From positions 1-6,406 of the forward strand of contig CAJUKA010000184.1 in NCBI GenBank assembly GCA_910586585.1: a DNA stretch of 6,406 nt, written 5' to 3'. The position numbers and the translations under genes were made by a program. Origin of the DNA: an uncultured Lachnospiraceae bacterium. Lineage in GTDB: Bacteria; Bacillota; Clostridia; Lachnospirales; Lachnospiraceae. Shown here piece after piece: positions 5,015 to 6,406 of this stretch. The stretch's first letter is position 1, and each line of letters begins with the position of its first letter. The notes beneath the pieces are model-generated. The model saw only the letters and a list, made by a program, of their open reading frames with translations. It had not been told where the DNA came from and searched no databases.

Positions 5015-5019
5015 GAGAT

Positions 5020-5487
5020 ATGAACTTGGAGGAAGTGGTAAGGACATACAGCGATATGCTCTATAAGATCTGTATTGTAATGCTGTGCAATGAGCAGGAT
5101 GCCCAGGATGTGATTCAGGAAACATTTTGCGGATACCTGGAAAAGGCGCCAGTTTTCACGGATACAGAACACGAAAAAGCATGGCTCATCAGAGTAGCAG
5201 CAAATCACTGTAAAGATGTGCTGAGATTTAGATTCCGTCACCCACAGGTTCCCATCGATATGCTTGCAGAAAGTCTGGTCATGGAACAGGAACAGCAGGA
5301 GACATTGACAGAGCTTTTCGAGCTGCCTGTTAAGCAGAGGACTGTTATTTATCTTTATTATGTGGAAGGGTATCAGATGAAGGAAATTGCTGATATACTT
5401 GGTATCTCAGTACAGGCAGTCAAAAAAAGGATGCAGCGGGGAAGGGAACAGCTGCGGGTAGTTTGGAAGGAGGAATGTTGCAGATGA
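5020..5487 (+). CDS. ECF-type RNA polymerase sigma factor
   Basis: A 155-aa group 4 (ECF) sigma factor, a size normal for the class. Region 2 (about 5-70) includes NEQDAQDVIQETF (24-36) and HEKAWLIRVAANHCKDVLR (51-69), the stretch that contacts core polymerase and melts the -10. After a short linker, region 4 (about 98-148) gives LPVKQRTVIYLYYVEGY, then the helix-turn-helix MKEIADILGISVQAVKKRMQ that would read the -35. No extra domains are present. Its stop overlaps the next gene's start by 4 bp (ATGA at 5484-5487), so the sigma and anti-sigma factors should be made together, usual for ECF systems in which the membrane partner holds the sigma factor inactive until a surface or envelope signal. 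The signal and regulon cannot be told from this window. Confidence 0.92.
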   Translation: MNLEEVVRTYSDMLYKICIVMLCNEQDAQDVIQETFCGYLEKAPVFTDTEHEKAWLIRVAANHCKDVLRFRFRHPQVPIDMLAESLVMEQEQQETLTELFELPVKQRTVIYLYYVEGYQMKEIADILGISVQAVKKRMQRGREQLRVVWKEECCR

Positions 5488-6368
5488 ATAGACTGAAATT
5501 AAAAGAGACTATGGACCAGATACATATGAAAGAAGAAATGCAAAAGGAAATAATCATGAATGTAAAAAGACAGACGGATCGCAGAGCGTTTGGAAAGAAA
5601 AGATTACATCAGGCAGCTGCAGCAGCTGCAGCTTTTGTATTGATTGCAGGAGCAGTTATCCCTAGTCAGGCGAGGCTCCGGTATTTTGTAAAAGATCGTT
5701 TGGAGAATATGCCAAAGCAGGAGGTGGAAGCAGTTAATCAGATGGTGCAGGGCCAGAACAATGCAGAGGCAGACAGTTTTTCCAGAGAATATTCGAAAGA
5801 GGAGATAAAACGCATGCAGCAGCTGCAGGAAGCCTATCAGAACGGAAGATTTCCGCAGCAGACGATCACTTTTACAGACAGTGTTGGACAGATACCAAAT
5901 GATTCGCTCAGATACGATTCAGATACTGGTTTTCTTTTCCTTCCTGATCGTACTCTGACGGATGAAGAGCTGCTGCAGATCATAGATTTTAATTATACGA
6001 GGGATTATGCTGTTTCACAGGGAACAGCCGCGCAGGAAGCAAGAAAGGAATGGGAGGAGAAAGAAGAAAGTCTGAAAGCAAAAGTGCAGAAAGAAGGCTG
6101 GATTACCGAAAAAGAAGCGCTGCAGGCAGCAGAAGAATATTTGCAGACGGAGTTTGGTCTGTCGGCAGAAGGGATGACAGTAGATGTATTTTTGGATGAG
6201 CCAAAGACGGGACTTTTCATTTATCATGTGAGTTATCAGACAGAGGATGACAGTTCTATTTATGCCTATGGCATCGATCTGAATGCAGAGGACGGAAGCC
6301 TTGTGGATACCAGTGATGCGTCCATTCCAAAAGACCGGGATTCAGAAACAGACAGCTATGACGAGTAA
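5484..6368 (+). CDS. Membrane-anchored anti-sigma factor with PepSY-like C-terminus
   Basis: A 294-aa single-pass membrane protein, the likely partner of the ECF sigma factor. The N-terminal ~40 residues are charged and helical (MNRLKLKETMDQIHMKEEMQ) and would sit in the cytoplasm. An alanine-rich membrane segment follows (about 43-60, AAAAAAAFVLIAGAVIP). The remaining ~230 residues are predicted outside. A central helical, glutamine/glutamate-rich stretch precedes a C-terminal PepSY-like part (about 207-280: ITEKEALQAAEEYL, GLFIYHVSYQT, YGIDLNAEDGSLV) that may sense an extracellular signal. There is no zinc anti-sigma HxxxCxxC motif. ATG at 5484 is chosen: AAGGAGG (5467-5473) lies 10 bases upstream and it overlaps the sigma stop. 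An ATG at 5475 is too close to that site. The anti-sigma role is inferred from position and topology. Confidence 0.8.
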   Translation: MNRLKLKETMDQIHMKEEMQKEIIMNVKRQTDRRAFGKKRLHQAAAAAAAFVLIAGAVIPSQARLRYFVKDRLENMPKQEVEAVNQMVQGQNNAEADSFSREYSKEEIKRMQQLQEAYQNGRFPQQTITFTDSVGQIPNDSLRYDSDTGFLFLPDRTLTDEELLQIIDFNYTRDYAVSQGTAAQEARKEWEEKEESLKAKVQKEGWITEKEALQAAEEYLQTEFGLSAEGMTVDVFLDEPKTGLFIYHVSYQTEDDSSIYAYGIDLNAEDGSLVDTSDASIPKDRDSETDSYDE

Positions 6369-6406
6369 AAATTTTTCGCAAAAAAACCTCCCATTTTACA
6401 GGAAAA

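Larger units (their letters stand above)
4552..5019. other. Intergenic region without a gene, probable element boundary
   Basis: 468 bases with no credible coding region on either strand. They contain the hairpins at 4551-4570, 4586-4605 and 4749-4768, the TGTACCAG direct repeat (4648-4678), an extended -10 promoter (4808-4816) and the ribosome site of the ECF sigma gene. The edge of the mobile element most likely lies here, since mobile-element genes stop at 4551 and an ordinary regulatory operon begins at 5020. I could not find a target duplication to place it exactly. Confidence 0.5.

Noticed and set aside
4927..5019. N-terminal extension of the ECF sigma factor from a TTG at 4927
   Set aside because: The perfect AGGAGGTGA five bases before the ATG at 5020 and the normal ECF length from that start make the extension untranslated leader.
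4969..5241. Leftward 90-codon frame opposite the ECF sigma gene
   Set aside because: Antisense to a well-recognised sigma factor, with no supporting ribosome site or family resemblance.

Overview
The window looks like the end of an integrated mobile element joined to a chromosomal operon in a gut-type Clostridia bacterium (Lachnospiraceae-like). This rests on protein families typical of clostridial integrative elements (TnpV-, TnpW- and large serine recombinase-type proteins), on near-consensus AGGAGG ribosome binding sites, and on an ECF sigma/anti-sigma pair of Firmicute style. The species cannot be named from the sequence.

Layout. 30-383 (+) is a TnpV-type transposon protein. 384-634 is non-coding and highly structured: a perfect 28-bp inverted repeat followed by two further hairpins (an oriT-like landscape), then a near-consensus rightward promoter that faces no rightward gene. 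635-2820 is a leftward three-gene block, read in the order sigma-70 region 4-like regulator (2188-2820), protein of unknown function ending in a CxxC/CxxxC zinc finger (1158-2072), and a free-standing LPD3-like 'polyvalent protein' domain (635-1165). The last two genes overlap by 8 bp and have their own strong promoter at 2130-2158. 2821-3076 is a divergent intergenic region. 3077-3319 (+) is TnpW-like and contains a terminator-like hairpin near its start. It overlaps by 4 bp the start of a serine recombinase gene (3316-3411) that keeps the presumed catalytic serine but stops after about 23 recognisable codons. Facing it on the other strand, 3448-4551 holds the C-terminal part of a serine recombinase (recombinase domain, zinc ribbon, coiled coil, DUF4368-like tail) without its catalytic domain. 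4552-5019 holds no gene, only small hairpins, a direct repeat and an extended -10 promoter. 5020-6368 (+) is a translationally coupled ECF sigma factor and membrane-anchored anti-sigma factor, probably chromosomal.

Reading of the whole. TnpV, the leftward block and TnpW-recombinase fit the end module of a clostridial integrative or mobilizable element. Its integration enzyme is broken: one recombinase survives only as its first codons and another only as its DNA-binding and C-terminal part, in opposite orientation. Nothing in this window could catalyse excision, so the element end is probably fixed unless a recombinase elsewhere acts on it. The least understood cargo is the regulator/zinc-finger/LPD3 block. 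No CRISPR array, rRNA or tRNA was seen.
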